Shown piece after piece: positions 12,671 through 25,708 of a DNA stretch of 64,000 bases (its first letter is position 1; each line of letters opens with the position of its first letter). This DNA comes from Auanema rhodensis. Lineage: Eukaryota; Nematoda; Chromadorea; Rhabditida; Rhabditidae. A program made the position numbers and the translations under genes. The stretch spans positions 14,089,638-14,153,637 of the forward strand of contig OZ059900.1 of assembly GCA_964057225.1 (NCBI GenBank), read 5' to 3'. Under the pieces are notes generated by a model. That model made no database searches. It saw only the letters and a list, made by a program, of their open reading frames with translations, and was not told the origin of the DNA.

Positions 12671-15017
12671 GCCTAGTTAACCATTCACAGAACAGCGTGG
12701 TTTAACAGACCTAAATTGTCATAAGAATTAGATGTAAAATAAAATCTTTAATTGAATTATTTTGAGTTTATAAGAAGCTATCTGTAAAAAACATCGGAAA
12801 ACTAGAAATTGTATATAGAATATTATATATAGAAAATCGCGTTTGTTGCGTCAGACATCTGAACCAAAACTAAGATACACGAGAATTGCGTCAAAAACGA
12901 TTAATCTTATATTAAACATCGAATATATATATTATAACAAGTCAAAACTTATAGGAATGGCTGTAACAAAAAGAATACTGGTCTAATTTTTAGTGTCTTG
13001 GTCACTAGCAATTGTATAGCTATATACAGTCAAAGTAAGAGAACAGAGATGAAGAGTACTAAGTGCGCGGGAAGTTAGGGGAGAAACAGACAGAAAAGGA
13101 TAAGATGAGCGCGATGAGGATGTTTTCGTACTGTTCATTGTATTTGATTAAAGGAGGAGCTTTGCGCAAGACGGGTCTACGTAATCATCCACTCTACACG
13201 AAATCTATACTTACGGCCATAAAGAAAATGAGAACAAAGAAAAGAAACTTTGTTTGCAAGCATGTATAAAACTATATTGTATTTAAAATGTGTGAAGAGT
13301 ATTGACTTTTTTGTACATTTGCTAATTTTTTAATTTATATAAACTATATTGTAGAAATAAATCTGTTTACGTTCATTCTGACTATATACGTTGACTTTTT
13401 ATTAACCAAACTAATGCATACAATTCTGTCATTCCAAATAGCGAAGATTATACTCCGCGATGAACCGAACCATTTACAAAATTAGAAATTTTCCATTTAA
13501 GCTGAGTATTGGATTATAACTCTAATAGACATTTATCGATTATATATTATTTAGAGAAGAATATTGTTTCCTTTTTTCTTTTTTCGTGACATTGCTCGTC
13601 CGATTGTTCGGTTTATTTGTGTTTTTCATGAAATAATTAATTCATCACATGATAAAAACCTGATAAAAATTGAAAGTTTTTTTATCAAATAAATATTGAA
13701 ACTATTTGTAACCAATTGTACCAAAAAATTGGTTGCAGTTATGTCATCAGGTCTTCTCTACAATATCGGAATGACACATGCCACGGTTTAGCGATTTAAT
13801 CAATATATTGTGTTCTCAACGCCTGCAACCATAAAATCAATATTTTTTATTGAAATCATCAACTCTGTCTTGTACACTTAGTCTCCATAATTTTTTCCAT
13901 GGTCTTGATTCTTTATCGATGTAATTCTCAAGCATTCCCTTATTGGTTGACTGACGCCATTATCTCTAACAGTCAATGTCTTTTTTCTGTTACTCGGTCA
14001 ACCTTTTCGCTCACTTTCTTCTTGTGTTTATATCAGTTCTCTATTTCTTTTCTCATCTCTCTCATTCTCTTGTGCTAGCTTACTTTTTTCTTCATCCCTC
14101 TTCAATTCGCGCAGTCATCTGTCTTTTCTCAAAGTCATTCTTAGTATTTCTGCATATATACATTGTCAAAGTGTCTATTTTTTTTTTGCGCACTATGCAA
14201 ACCTAGTCTTCACTCATACGCATAGATATCTCCACATAAGCACTTCTTTGCTTTTCAGAACAGAAATCACTTGTTTTATTTGAACTTGATTGATTTGGTC
14301 TTTAAAAAATTTTTAATAGTATAATGAATTTTTTCTATTACTCATCAGAATAAGGAATATTATTCTGCATATAGATGTTTTTCATTGTAAAAATTAATTT
14401 CAACTTGATAGGAAAGAATTTATTTAAACTTATTTTTGAATTTTCTATATTTCAAACTGAATTGCTTTGTAATCACTTTTTCTTTCTTATCATAGTATGT
14501 GATTGAATAGTATAAAACCAATCTTTTTTCGGTGCTGAGCACGCAATGTTCGTTCACCCGGAAATAGTTACAAGAATTGTTTTTTGGATATAATATACCA
14601 TATAATAGGCCGAATCATAATTTTTCATCTTTTTCATTGTTGTTTACCAATTCTGCTTTGTTCTTGTTTTGCTTTTGTTTCATTATGTTGAGTTTTTGTA
14701 ATTTTTATTTTAAAAAAAATAATTTTTTAAACAAAAAAAATAATAATAAGACAGTTAATTTCAATGAAAAAAAGATATAATGGGCGTTACGTTAAAATTT
14801 GATGCGTACAGAATATGCGTGGGATGCCATAGAATTATTCATTATTAAAAAGCATGAATCATTGTAATCGTATTGCTTAACCATTTCGTCATTCTCTTAT
14901 CAAAATCGTTTATAATGTTAACGTTGTGATTTGTCACTATTATTTATTATTTCGCTGTTGTTTACGTTTATATCTATCTACTAGTTTTCGAGAATTATAT
15001 GTTTTAGATTTTTTTAT
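12671..15017. other. Long divergent intergenic region, prominin / receptor kinase
   Basis: About 2.3 kb between two divergent genes, so it should hold both promoters. A purine-rich, relatively GC-rich patch lies at 13040-13120. A T/C-rich tract spans 13980-14170. A small hairpin (AACCAATT pairing with AATTGGTT) lies near 13710-13735. The short ORFs here are low-complexity and unconvincing. Confidence 0.5.
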
Positions 15018-18000
15018 ATGGTTTCTTATAAAGCCAAGAAATGTAGGACACAAATGCATATCATTACATATTTTCTGCTTTTGCTGTTCATAGGTCCTGT
15101 TTTGAGTGAGCTAAATTTTAACGCATTAAAATTGAAAAACTTGGACAAGAATACACAAGTCAGTACTCTCTTTGTTTGCCACATTACACATTTTTTTGTG
15201 TTTCAGGTACTTGCTATAGATATATCATATGGATCAATTGCACTTGGTTGTTTGGATAGCATATTCATTTACGATACAAATGAAAAAAATCTTTCTGATA
15301 GCATACTTCTTGGAGTTGTCGCCATTCCAACACCCATATCCAATGATGGTTACTTAGAATTAAAACTTCTGAGTTCACATCAAGTTGTCTACTGTGATAA
15401 TGCAAACTGCAGGTGCGTGTTACAGAATATCTAGAAACTATATTTGTGATTTAGAATTTGCACCGTGACTAAAACAAAAGCTTCATGTTCAACCTTAGAT
15501 TTGAAATTGAATGGTAAAGAGCTCACAAATCTTGAAAATGCTGTAGTTACGCACGGTAAAAACGATAGATTATTTTTGCGTGTCGTACAAAAGGATGAAT
15601 CAATGTCTGAATTGAATCAAGCAGCAATTTTATCCTTTGATATTCAAGATACAGGGTAATTATTCAGGAGATTTGATTTTCTCTGAAGTATGTGTTTTTC
15701 AGAGATTTGTCAGCAGATCAAATTGCTCAAGATCCTCCATACATCCAGCAGTTAAAAACTGTTTATGGATTTATGTATAAATCTTTTTCTTTTTACATAA
15801 GTTCCTCATATCAACCTAATGAGCCGGTTATTTACGCAAACTTGCCATCGGAGAATACAACTATGTTAAAAATCAGCAGGTTTTTCATTTTCTTATACAA
15901 TTTTTATAATTAAAAAATGCTAAAGGATATGTATAAATGATAAAACGCCTCTTTTGGAATCAAGAATTGATCACGCATTGACTTGTGGAGCTGCTTGTAT
16001 GTTCTTATAAATTTATAATTTTTATAACCTATCATTATGTAAAATTAATACAAAAATCAAGTAATAATTACAGCTACATTTGTAAGTGTTGATGCATCCT
16101 TCTTTGACAGTACAGCAGATACACTTTTCGTTTCTACAACTCATAAGAACGTACGTTTTTAATTTGTGTTTAAAAAGTTTTATTACGTTTTATATACTTC
16201 TTAGGGAGAACATATTGTCTGCTCATTCAACATGACTAAATTGAATGATGCAATAAGCAATACATGGGATGAATGCCAAAATGTAACTTTGCTTACTGTA
16301 AACAGGGTATTTCAATTGTAATGTTTATAAATTATTGTTTAATTATATCCAAGGACTGTCAAAGAGCCAGATCAAACCGAGAGCTTCAAGATCATTGCTA
16401 TATTGTTTCGAGAACAGCTGAAAGTTATCGAAGACAAGCTTGTGTAAAATTTGGACTGGTAAACTTTAAAAGGAAAGATTATTATTATACTTTTGTTATT
16501 TTTGCAGGGTGACGCTATATATGATAATTGCCGTTTGCATGAGGCCAAAATCAACACCTATAGATACGGTTGGCTAGAAAATTTTAAACCAGTATCTGGT
16601 GATGTAATCGCAAGGTACATTCATATATCGAAAATATAATTATTAAATGTCTCTCTAGAATTGGTACAGGGAAAGTAACATCACTTTTACCTGACAAATA
16701 CTATTCAGCCCTCTTTGTGGGTATCAAAAAAAATAATAATCATGACATACATCGGGTATGTTTCACATAAGAAATCAATAATATTTATAACCAGAGGTTT
16801 ATTTTAGTTATTAACTGATGTCGATAATCCCAACGAATTGAATAAAATTGTATGGACTACTAAAACTGAATTTAATTCTCATAATCCTATGGCTAGCCAA
16901 AAGGATGGAACAGAGCTTATATTCATTAATCAGACTTCAGTTAACTCAATTTCTCATTATTGTTCATACTGTAATATTTCCAGGTGTCAAGTCTAAAAAT
17001 CGATTGCCCAAGCTTGTACACAACATGTGAAACATTAGAACAAGGTAGAATATTTTGAAGTATTGTGCATCATACGAATATTTTTAGGTGGTTTTTATGA
17101 TAATTTGGGTTGTGTATGGTGTCCTGATGGAGAAAAGATAGGAGCATTATCTTCAATCAATAAGCTTGGATGTACCCAGCCTTTAACTGCCTTATGTCCC
17201 CCCGTCATTGATCATGTAAGCATATATATAGTTTTTTATAAACAGTATAAAGCGCATATTATAGGCAAACAGGGATGAGACTTTCTTAGACTGGCAAGTA
17301 TTTGGTTATAATCTTGACCGCTTGAAAGATACATATGTGCTCATATGTGGTGAAAAGTGTTTTGTGAATCAAACCTTATCTAACAGTCTCAAGTTGAAGA
17401 ATTATAACAATTATTCTTTTAACATATAATTTTGCAGGCTACATTGTTCATTGCCTACAGAGAAAGATACAAACTGTGATGTGAAGATTATTGGAAATTT
17501 AGGAGATTACAACCAATTCATAATGAAATCTCCTAAAGTAACAAGTAGTGTACTTCTAGGAGCAGACGACAATGTTACACGCTCTAGTAAATCATCATTC
17601 AAGTAACTTTCTTTTATTGTTCGGTGCATCAAAAATCCTACTTGTCTAGAGCATGGAAAGCAATTTTAGCTGTGTTAGTTGTGATTCTTATTGTGTTTGC
17701 TATTTTGGGGCTCATATGGTTTGCAAGAAACCGAATTAAGGTAAGAATTATGATTTGGCTCGTATGTCTACTTGATTCTTATAATATAATATGGAATATT
17801 AATGCTTAAAACTTTAGCGCCAAACTGAAAGACCAAAGTTGGATACACCTATGAATACTTTAGGTAAGAAACATTACGGTACTATGAACATAAGAGATTT
17901 ATCAACTAATTCAAATTTTTTCAGATCCTGTTCTTTCAATTGGGAATTCTTACAAAATGGGTGATAGTATATTCGATTTGTACGAACATGTTTTTCATAA

Positions 18001-19351
18001 TAATGTTCCTCCTCACTTATTGATCAAACCAGCAGAAATTAAATTGGAAGCTCAAATAGGAAGTGGTATTAATTTATTTTTTTCAAATAATGCTGATATG
18101 CACGTTTTTTCAGGAAATTTCGGAACAGTTTATAAAGCACGTTTAATGAGAGAAAATACCTCTGCAACTGTAGCTTGTAAAACTATGAAACGTAAGTGCA
18201 TATTAAAATAGTATACGCATTATTTATTTCATGTATTGAAGGCTGTAGTAATGACACAGCTCCTCGTTGTTCGGAATTCATTAGTGAGGGACTTGTACTT
18301 ACTAACTTTGATCATGAAAATGTAATTAAACTAATTGGCATGGCATATGATGAAGGAAGTCCGATAATCGTCATTGAATATATGGAACATCAAGATTTAT
18401 ATCATTATTTGAGACAAGAAAACGTAACAATCTTAAATGATATATTCATCTATATTTTATTCTTTCAGTATATTGAGTTACGTGCTATCCTTAAATTCGC
18501 TACAAATATTGCTGATGGGATGGCTCACATTCATGCTGCAAACTACATTCATCGAGATCTCGCTGCAAGAAATTGCACGTATGTTTTATAAATTTTACAA
18601 AAATGTAAATTGAACAAAATTTTTGTGACATTACAGAATCGATTCCAACTTTGTTGTTAAAATAACAGATTTCGGACTTTGTCGTGAAGTAGATACTGAC
18701 AGGGTTTACATAGCACAAGATGAAGGAAGACGTCTTCCGGTCCGCTGGATGCCATTGGAAGCCATGGATACACAACATGTATGTTAAAATGCTTTTTCTA
18801 CTTTTGTTCAAATTCTAAATTGTCCAGTTCGAAAAATCTGGAGACGTTTGGGCGTACGGCGTTTTAATGTGGGAATTAATGACTAGATGTTTAACACCAT
18901 ATGAAGGAATGAGTTTGGCTCAGTTAAAAGAATTTTTGGCAGAAGGAAAACGCTTAGAAGCACCTACGTATTGTCCTCTTATAATGTAAGAAGTTGCATT
19001 TTGCAAAAAAAAAAATTGTTTTTTGTAGATATGAAAGGGCTATGAATGCTTGCTGGAATGCTGCTCCTGAACTCAGGCCTACGTTTGATGAACTATCTGT
19101 TATTATCAGGGAAATCATAGCAGAAATGGAAAGCGAAGAAAGTCAAAGGAAGTTATTGAATGCTCATTATGAAAGGGTGAGTTCTGCATAAATGTGTGTA
19201 CAAATCCCACGTGTTCGCGTATACTTTCTTTTTTTTTGTTCAGATAATAAAAAGATTTTTACAAAATTTATTTTAGCTTAGTGATTGTAGTGTGACTCCA
19301 GTTCGTAGTAGTGCTACTTCTTTAAGAGGTAATGGAACAACGCCTACATAA
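15018..19351 (+). CDS. MET-like receptor tyrosine kinase (Sema + PSI + TM + kinase)
   Basis: Multi-exon receptor kinase. An N-terminal signal peptide (HIITYFLLLLFIGPVLS) precedes a Cys-rich ectodomain whose first about 500 residues resemble a Sema propeller (YGSIALGCLDSIFIYD). A PSI-like Cys knot follows (about 17000-17200: CPSLYTTCETLEQ, then GCVWCPDGEK), then a short stretch and one TM helix (about 17650-17740, ILAVLVVILIVFAILGLIWF). The kinase domain is complete: glycine loop GSGNFGTVYKA split by an intron, lysine in ACKTMK, catalytic loop HRDLAARNC, DFG in ITDFGLCREVD, VRWMPLEAMD, and DVWAYGVLMWELMTRCLTPY. The order is that of MET/RON/plexin-related receptors, which signal from the plasma membrane. 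The activation loop shows one Tyr (DTDRVYIAQDEG), unlike the paired Tyr of vertebrate MET. The last exon (19277-19351) adds a Ser/Thr-rich tail. No full IPT set is obvious. Confidence 0.85.
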
Positions 19352-22300
19352 TATTTTGTTCTATTAATTTCAAAAATTTGAAGAACAACTATTTGTTATA
19401 AATTTACTGTACTCACGTTTAAAGTTACTTTTAATATATTTATTTTTGACATTTTTTCTTCATTGTATGCATTTCTTTCAAATTTTTAATATTGTTTATG
19501 AACGAAAGTTCAGTTACATGCCTCTTTTGCCATATCTGTACGTTACTCTATGTGTGACTTTTTGATCTCTAACTATGTTTGATTAGAATGTTTGTATTTC
19601 ACACTTAAACATGATTCGACAATATAACATTTGAACATTTTAAGTAAGACTTATGTTACTTGTAACTTGTGTTACCTTTGCTCTGTTATCCATAAATGAA
19701 CAATAAAAATAAAGTTGGAAAGAACCAAAATCTATAAAATTAATGTGTTGAAATTGAAATATATTTTTTCCATCTGTTTTATCAAACAGAAGTATTTTAT
19801 CTTTTATTTAAACTAAATATTCGCTAGTATTTATGATTATTCTATGCCACATTCGTTCCTTTTTCGCCTAAATTGCGCTCTATTGTTAATTGCGCGAATT
19901 TTTGAATTTTTGAATTTTCATTAATCAATACAATTGCATCAGAAGTTTTTGATGAACTGTTATTTATTATCTTCAATCTCTGCTGTTTCTTTGTGTTGTG
20001 GTTTGTATGGACACTAATTCAGTTATAAGAAATTTATTATTGTGATTTGTATAGACAATAATTCAGTTATAAGAAATTTATTATTGTGATTATTATCGGT
20101 TTGATGTGAACAGATTATAACAAATGGTTCTCAGTTCACAGAAGTTTCCTTAGATGAAAATATACCTCTTTTGGCATTTGTCCGTACGATTAATCATGCA
20201 GATCTTATCAAAACACGCCACCTTCACACTTCGAGCGATTATTGCTTTTGTTTCTCTTTGTTCAACAAGTATTAAGTGAGTCTATCGCAAATCTCGCCAT
20301 CTGGCCCCACCATTATCTCTTTAATGGGAAGAATGACAGCATTTCTCAGATAAGACAAAGTGATTGCTGCAGACTATTCTTTATGAACATTCTTTAATTG
20401 TGATGTTTTCCTTTGTTTGCATTTTGTTACGAATGATGTTCAAAATCAAACTTCTTTTATTTAGTCTATAGAATTTATGTTGTTTTCTTACTTGAAAAAT
20501 CTTGCTACATTAAATATTCGACATATCTCTCAACTTATGGAGCACTTTTCTTCCTAAAATCGTACGATTTTTGTTTTCCAACTCATATTTCCATTTTTTA
20601 TGATAATTCAAAAATGGGTTTTATTATAGTTGACCTTGATAGATTAGAAGAAATATTGTTCTTTTTCGGATTTCACGCTCATCTCTCTCTCTATCGTTTC
20701 TTCTCTCTTTTTTTCCTTCACCTCTCTATCACTTTATCATTATTCCCCTTTCTTTTTCTTTTTCCATTTATCGCTTTCCATTCATTTTTGCCTATGAAAT
20801 ATTACACTATAAACAGTTTTCATTAATTCTTTATTAATAAACTTATTTAATTTTCTTCTTTTCCTTTTTCTTAATTTGTTTTGAATTATTATATAGTTAG
20901 CATACAGGCAGCATGTCTCTCTTACTTAAAAAAATTATAACAATCTGATTCAAGGTTGCTGTAGTTCACTTTTTGTTTTCTAAGCGATCATGCTGAGTCG
21001 CAGTTTTAAAATTTTGGACTCTTTGATTTTTTTTTTGTTTTTTTTTTGAAACAAAATCTTAAAAAAATAGACTCATCGCATTTGTCATGTTTAGGTTATG
21101 TTTTTTGGTTTTCAAAACAAAATAATGATTTAATATTTTTGAATGATTATATGAAATGCGAGTTTTCAAACTTTTTGAAAAACTTATAGAAGCAATGTGT
21201 AATTCAACTGTGACTCAAAGAGAAGTAAAAGTGGCAGATTGTAAAATATCTGGACTCACTACATCGCCTTTCGTTCAGTTAGTTGATCTCTTCGAGTATT
21301 TTTATTTTTGGTTGTTGTTTTTCAATTCATTTTTTGCTTTCTTATTTAACAAAATGACATACGAATGGACATTTTTAAAGCATTATCTTATTTGAATATA
21401 TCTCTCATTTTCGAAAACGTTTTTTCGCTGTGATGTAATGTACATATGATATGTCGCTGCATATTGCACTTTTCAACGTCTCTTCTATAATTTTTTTATT
21501 TTCTCCACGAATTTTGTTGCCCTTGTCAAACGATATTTTCAATTTTCGTGTGAATTACTTTGATGATGTTGATGATTATATTGCCTATATTTCCATTAAT
21601 GTTTGAAAATAGAAATTATTCCCATTATGCATTGTCATTATTTTTATTCTTCTTCTCAAGCATATTCGATATTCATATAAGCAGTTCTTTCAATTAGCAC
21701 CATTTTCAGTAACAAAATTTAGTTTTTTTTTTGTTAAAAATGATCAATGTTCTCAGTCGAGTTTTATAGTAACATACCAATAAGAGAAATTTTGTCATTG
21801 ATTATCTGCGCACTCCGTTCTGAATGAATCCTCCCCACCCGACCTTTGTGAACCTGTTTCTGTTTCTTTTTGCATTTGCATCAGAATATAAAATTCTTTT
21901 TTATTCATCTTGAAATTTTCTATTGCTTTACAAGCATTTGTTTATTTTCACATTAATCAATATCTTCATGTTTTTTTTTCTAATTTTTTTAGCTTCACAC
22001 ATTTTGATTCGTTATATTCAATGCTGTCATGTGTAACTAAGATTTTTGTAATTTTTTTTATCAGATGCCTTATTCTATAGTGATTTTCTTGATCTTTTTG
22101 TTTCTAATTAGAAATCAGAAGTGTATTTTTTTGAATTAGTTAGACAAATATCATCATTATCTATCTCTCTATATTTTTAAAATCCTATTTAAAAAATTTT
22201 TAATCTCATTTTTATTGATTCTTAGTTGTAGGCTATGATTGTATTTCAAGAAACTAACACATCAGCGATTGCAAAAGTTTTATTTCCGGTGAAATAATGT

Positions 22301-22556
22301 TGCGATTTGTTCCCTGATAAATGCGAAAAGTTTCAATTTACAATTCTTGATATTGTGTTGCAAGAATATTTTATCTCTTTCTAAACTATAGATTCGGGTG
22401 TGAAAAATATTTTCCCAGTTCACATAGTTGATGATTACGAATAAGAAATGGCAAAAAAATTATTTATGAATGCCGGGCAATCAATCTATTAATAAAGTTC
22501 TTGCTATTTGACTTGTATGATTCTTGTTACTTGTTTCATTATATACTAATTTCAGA
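19352..22556. other. Long intergenic region upstream of acetoacetyl-CoA synthetase
   Basis: About 3.2 kb of AT-rich sequence with several T/C-rich tracts (20670-20770, 21480-21530, 21890-22000). A 44-bp unit is repeated twice at 20002-20089. The ORFs at 20614 and 21156 are composed of low-complexity T-rich codons, and I do not accept them as genes. Near 20219-20300 the sequence is less AT-rich, but no exon can be supported. Confidence 0.45.
20002..20089 (+). repeat. Two-copy tandem repeat, 44-bp unit
   Basis: A unit starting TTTGTATGGACACTAATTCA is followed directly by a second copy starting TTTGTATAGACAATAATTCA. The remainder, ending TTATTATTGTGAT, is the same in both. The copies differ at only two positions, so this is a recent local duplication. 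Confidence 0.75.
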
Positions 22557-25384
22557 ATGAGTATTGTTAATAAAGAATTGGATTCTGTAAGCTGTAACAA
22601 GAAGGACGACTATTACAACCCGGTTTCAGAGGATACGTCAAAATACGTTATATCGGATTTTCAAAAGAGCTTAGAAACAAAATTCAATGTCAAATTACGT
22701 TTGTTTCTGTTACTTGTCTTTGTGACTTGTTTTATTTGTTACAGAGGATTACAAAAGCTTGCATAAATGGAGTTGTGATAACTTTGATAAATTTTGGGAG
22801 CATATCATAGAGTATATGAATATATACTTAGGAAATCCTTATACTCAGGTTTTTTTTTCTTTTAGATGTTTAATCAAATGTTGTACAGGTGATCGATACA
22901 ACCAAAACAATTGCTGAATTTCCAACCTGGTTTGAAGGAGCTACCCTGAATTATGCCGAAAATATCATAGAGAGGGGTGAAGCAGATAAGCCCGCAATTG
23001 TTTCCGTTCGTAAGTTTTTTGAACCATTTTTATATGATATACATTTTTCAGAAATTGTGGACGGTGAGATAAAGTATGTCACTAAAACATATAAAGATCT
23101 TCGTTCTGATGTATATTGCTTGGCAACTGCTTTACGCAACATGGGTGAGCGACAATATTTTAGTTATCACGGTTTTGAGGAGATTTTGATTAGGAGTCAA
23201 AATGGGTGATCATGTTTGTGGATTTTTACCAAATACGTATTTTACAACCATTGCCATGTTTGCGACAGCGGCGGTCGGTGCAACATGGTGCTCAGCATCT
23301 GTTGATTTTGGTCCAAGTGGAGTATTAGATCGGTTCAAACAGGCAAATTTGGTTTACAAAACTTTTTATCTTTTATATACTTTTTCAGGTGAAACCAAAA
23401 GTACTTTTCACTGTATCATCTGTGACTTATAAACGTAAACGTTTTGATTTGACTGAGAAACTGAACCAAATAGTTGAAGGCATAATTTTGCATTTTGACA
23501 TTTATTATTTATATTTCTTTTTTAGGCTTACCTACAGTAGAAAAAGTAATTATTGATCATTGTGCTGATTATGTTGTGCCACATAATAAATATGCAAAAT
23601 CGGATCTTTTCATGGATAGTAGAGAGTTTACTGTAAAACCAGATCATCCGGTGACTTTCTTATATGAAAAGGTTAGTTCACAAATATGTACATGGTGAAA
23701 CTATTTCATTTAGGTTCCTTTCAATCATCCATTGTTCGTCATGTTCTCCAGTGGTACTACCGGACTTCCTAAGGGAATTGTCCATTCTCATGGAGTATGA
23801 GAAAATCTTTACTAAATATATAATGGTTTTTTAATTTGAAGGGAACATTGTTGAAGCATGTTGAAGAGCACATACTACAAGGAGACAGCAAAAGCAATGA
23901 TCGTATGCTCTTCTATACAACGTGCGGTTGGATGATGTGGAATTGGTGAGTTATAAATACGGAGAAATATAGAATTTTTTCATTAGGACAATGAGTTTCC
24001 TGTTTTGTGGAGGATCTTTAGTTTTATATGATGAAAGTCCGCTTGAACCAGACACACACATACTTATTAAGGTAAGTTCATGAATTGAGTTTTCTATATT
24101 TGATATATTGCACTTAGATTGCCTCAGAAACACAAAGTACTATTATTGGTATGGGAGCTAAACTATATGATGAATATACAAAACTTCAAATTGACTTCAG
24201 TTTGTTAACGTGATCATTACATACAAAGCAATATTCTTATAGAAAATCTTTATAATCTGAAATATCTCCGTTTGGTTTATTCTACGGGATCGCCATTGAA
24301 GCCTGCATCATTTGAATTTATTAACAACTGCATTCAGCCCAAAGTTTGTCTCATTATAATATTTTGCCTAGAATGAATATTTTAGGTATTGATTGGCTCT
24401 ATATCGGGAGGAACAGACATAATCGGTTGCTTTATGGGTTCAACACCAACATTACCTGTCTTTCCTGGAGAATGCCAGTGTCTATACTTAGGAATGAATA
24501 TTGTAGCTTTTAATTTTGAAGGTGGTGTAATTTGTTTTTCACCAACCCGTAACATTTTCTTTAGGTCAAACTGTGGTTGATGAACAGGGTGAACTGATAT
24601 GTTTAACTCCTTTCCCCTCAATGCCTTCGCATTTTATCAACGATCCTGATAAGGCTAAATACAAGAAAGCTTATTTTGACAGGTAAGATGCTTGTGTTGA
24701 TTCAAATCATATTTTTGTTTTCAGATTTCCCAATGTCTGGGCACATGGAGATTTCTGCCAAATCAATAGTAAAACAGGAGGTGTGGTGATGCTAGGACGG
24801 TTTGGAATATTATATAATTTATATAATTATCTTTTTTAGTAGTGACGCAACTCTCAATAGAGGTGGAGTTCGTATTGGTACTGCTGAAATTTATTCTGTG
24901 GTGGACACTTTCCAAGAAATCGAAGATAGCATCGTTGCTGGTCAAGCTATGTACGATATCCCGCTTACGTTTAATTAGTATTTATCTTCAAATTTCAGCC
25001 CAGAAAACGAGGACGAAGAAATTCTTTTATTTGTTAAAATGACAAAAAATTTCGAGCTCACTGCAGAATTGAAGAAAAGCATTGCTGTTGCTATTCGTCA
25101 AATGATGTCTCCACGTCATGTGCCAAATAATGTTTATACAGTGCCTGACATCCCCGTACGTTTTTATAATATATCTTCTTTAATTAATTTTTTTTTCAGT
25201 ATACGAATTCGGGAAAGAAAGTGGAGATGGCAGTTAAGCAAATTATAAACGGGCAAAAGGTATTTTTTTTCCTTTTTGTTTATTAATTGTATTGATTCAG
25301 GTTGTGAAATCGTCATCTTTACGCAATCCGGACTCTCTAGATTTTTATCAGCGTTTCAAAAAAGAGAATACCGCTTCAGCTTAG
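22557..25384 (+). CDS. sur-5: Acetoacetyl-CoA synthetase (cytosolic ketone-body activating enzyme)
   Basis: ATP-dependent ligase that activates acetoacetate to acetoacetyl-CoA in the cytosol, feeding sterol and lipid synthesis. It belongs to the ANL (acyl/aryl-CoA synthetase) superfamily. Visible features in order: an N-terminal [16 protein letters not shown] block of acetyl/acetoacetyl-CoA synthetases; [25 protein letters not shown]; the P-loop-like adenylation motif [18 protein letters not shown] (about 23738-23797); [27 protein letters not shown]; and [17 protein letters not shown] just before the hinge. The C-terminal subdomain contains [16 protein letters not shown] with the presumed acyl-adenylate lysine, and the protein ends in a Ser/Thr/Ala tail. 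About 12 exons. A TTTCAG acceptor lies one base before ATG 22557, which sets the start. The nearest well-known nematode gene is C. elegans sur-5. Confidence 0.93.
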
Positions 25385-25708
25385 AAATAATTATGCACAA
25401 AAATAAATGCTTCCTCTTGTTCATTAGAACAAAAAAGCTGTACATCATTTAAATGTACAATTATTCTTCTCTTCACTTGCTCCATTTTTAATCTTCTTCT
25501 TTTAAGTTTATTTATTTCTTTTCCTCTTTTTTTCAATAGTCGCGTAGAAAAATCTTGTTTGGTTATAGTTTTCAGTTTACTTTTTATTGTGTTTTTTTTT
25601 TGTTCAAAAAAATTAATTAAACAAAATATGCAAGAGTATCAATCAACCATATAACAAAATCAAGTTTAAAACCACATTAAAATATTAAATGAAATACGAA
25701 CTTATGAA
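25385..25708. other. Convergent 3' intergenic region
   Basis: About 320 bp between the stop codons of acetoacetyl-CoA synthetase (+) and the LRR protein (-). T-rich, with an AATAAA-type signal at about 25402. No gene seen. Confidence 0.5.

Noticed and set aside
20614-21395. Two ORFs in the region downstream of the receptor kinase
   Set aside because: They are made of T/C-rich runs translating to Phe/Leu/Ser and have no supporting exon structure.
24382-24621. 79-codon minus-strand ORF
   Set aside because: Antisense to acetoacetyl-CoA synthetase exons.
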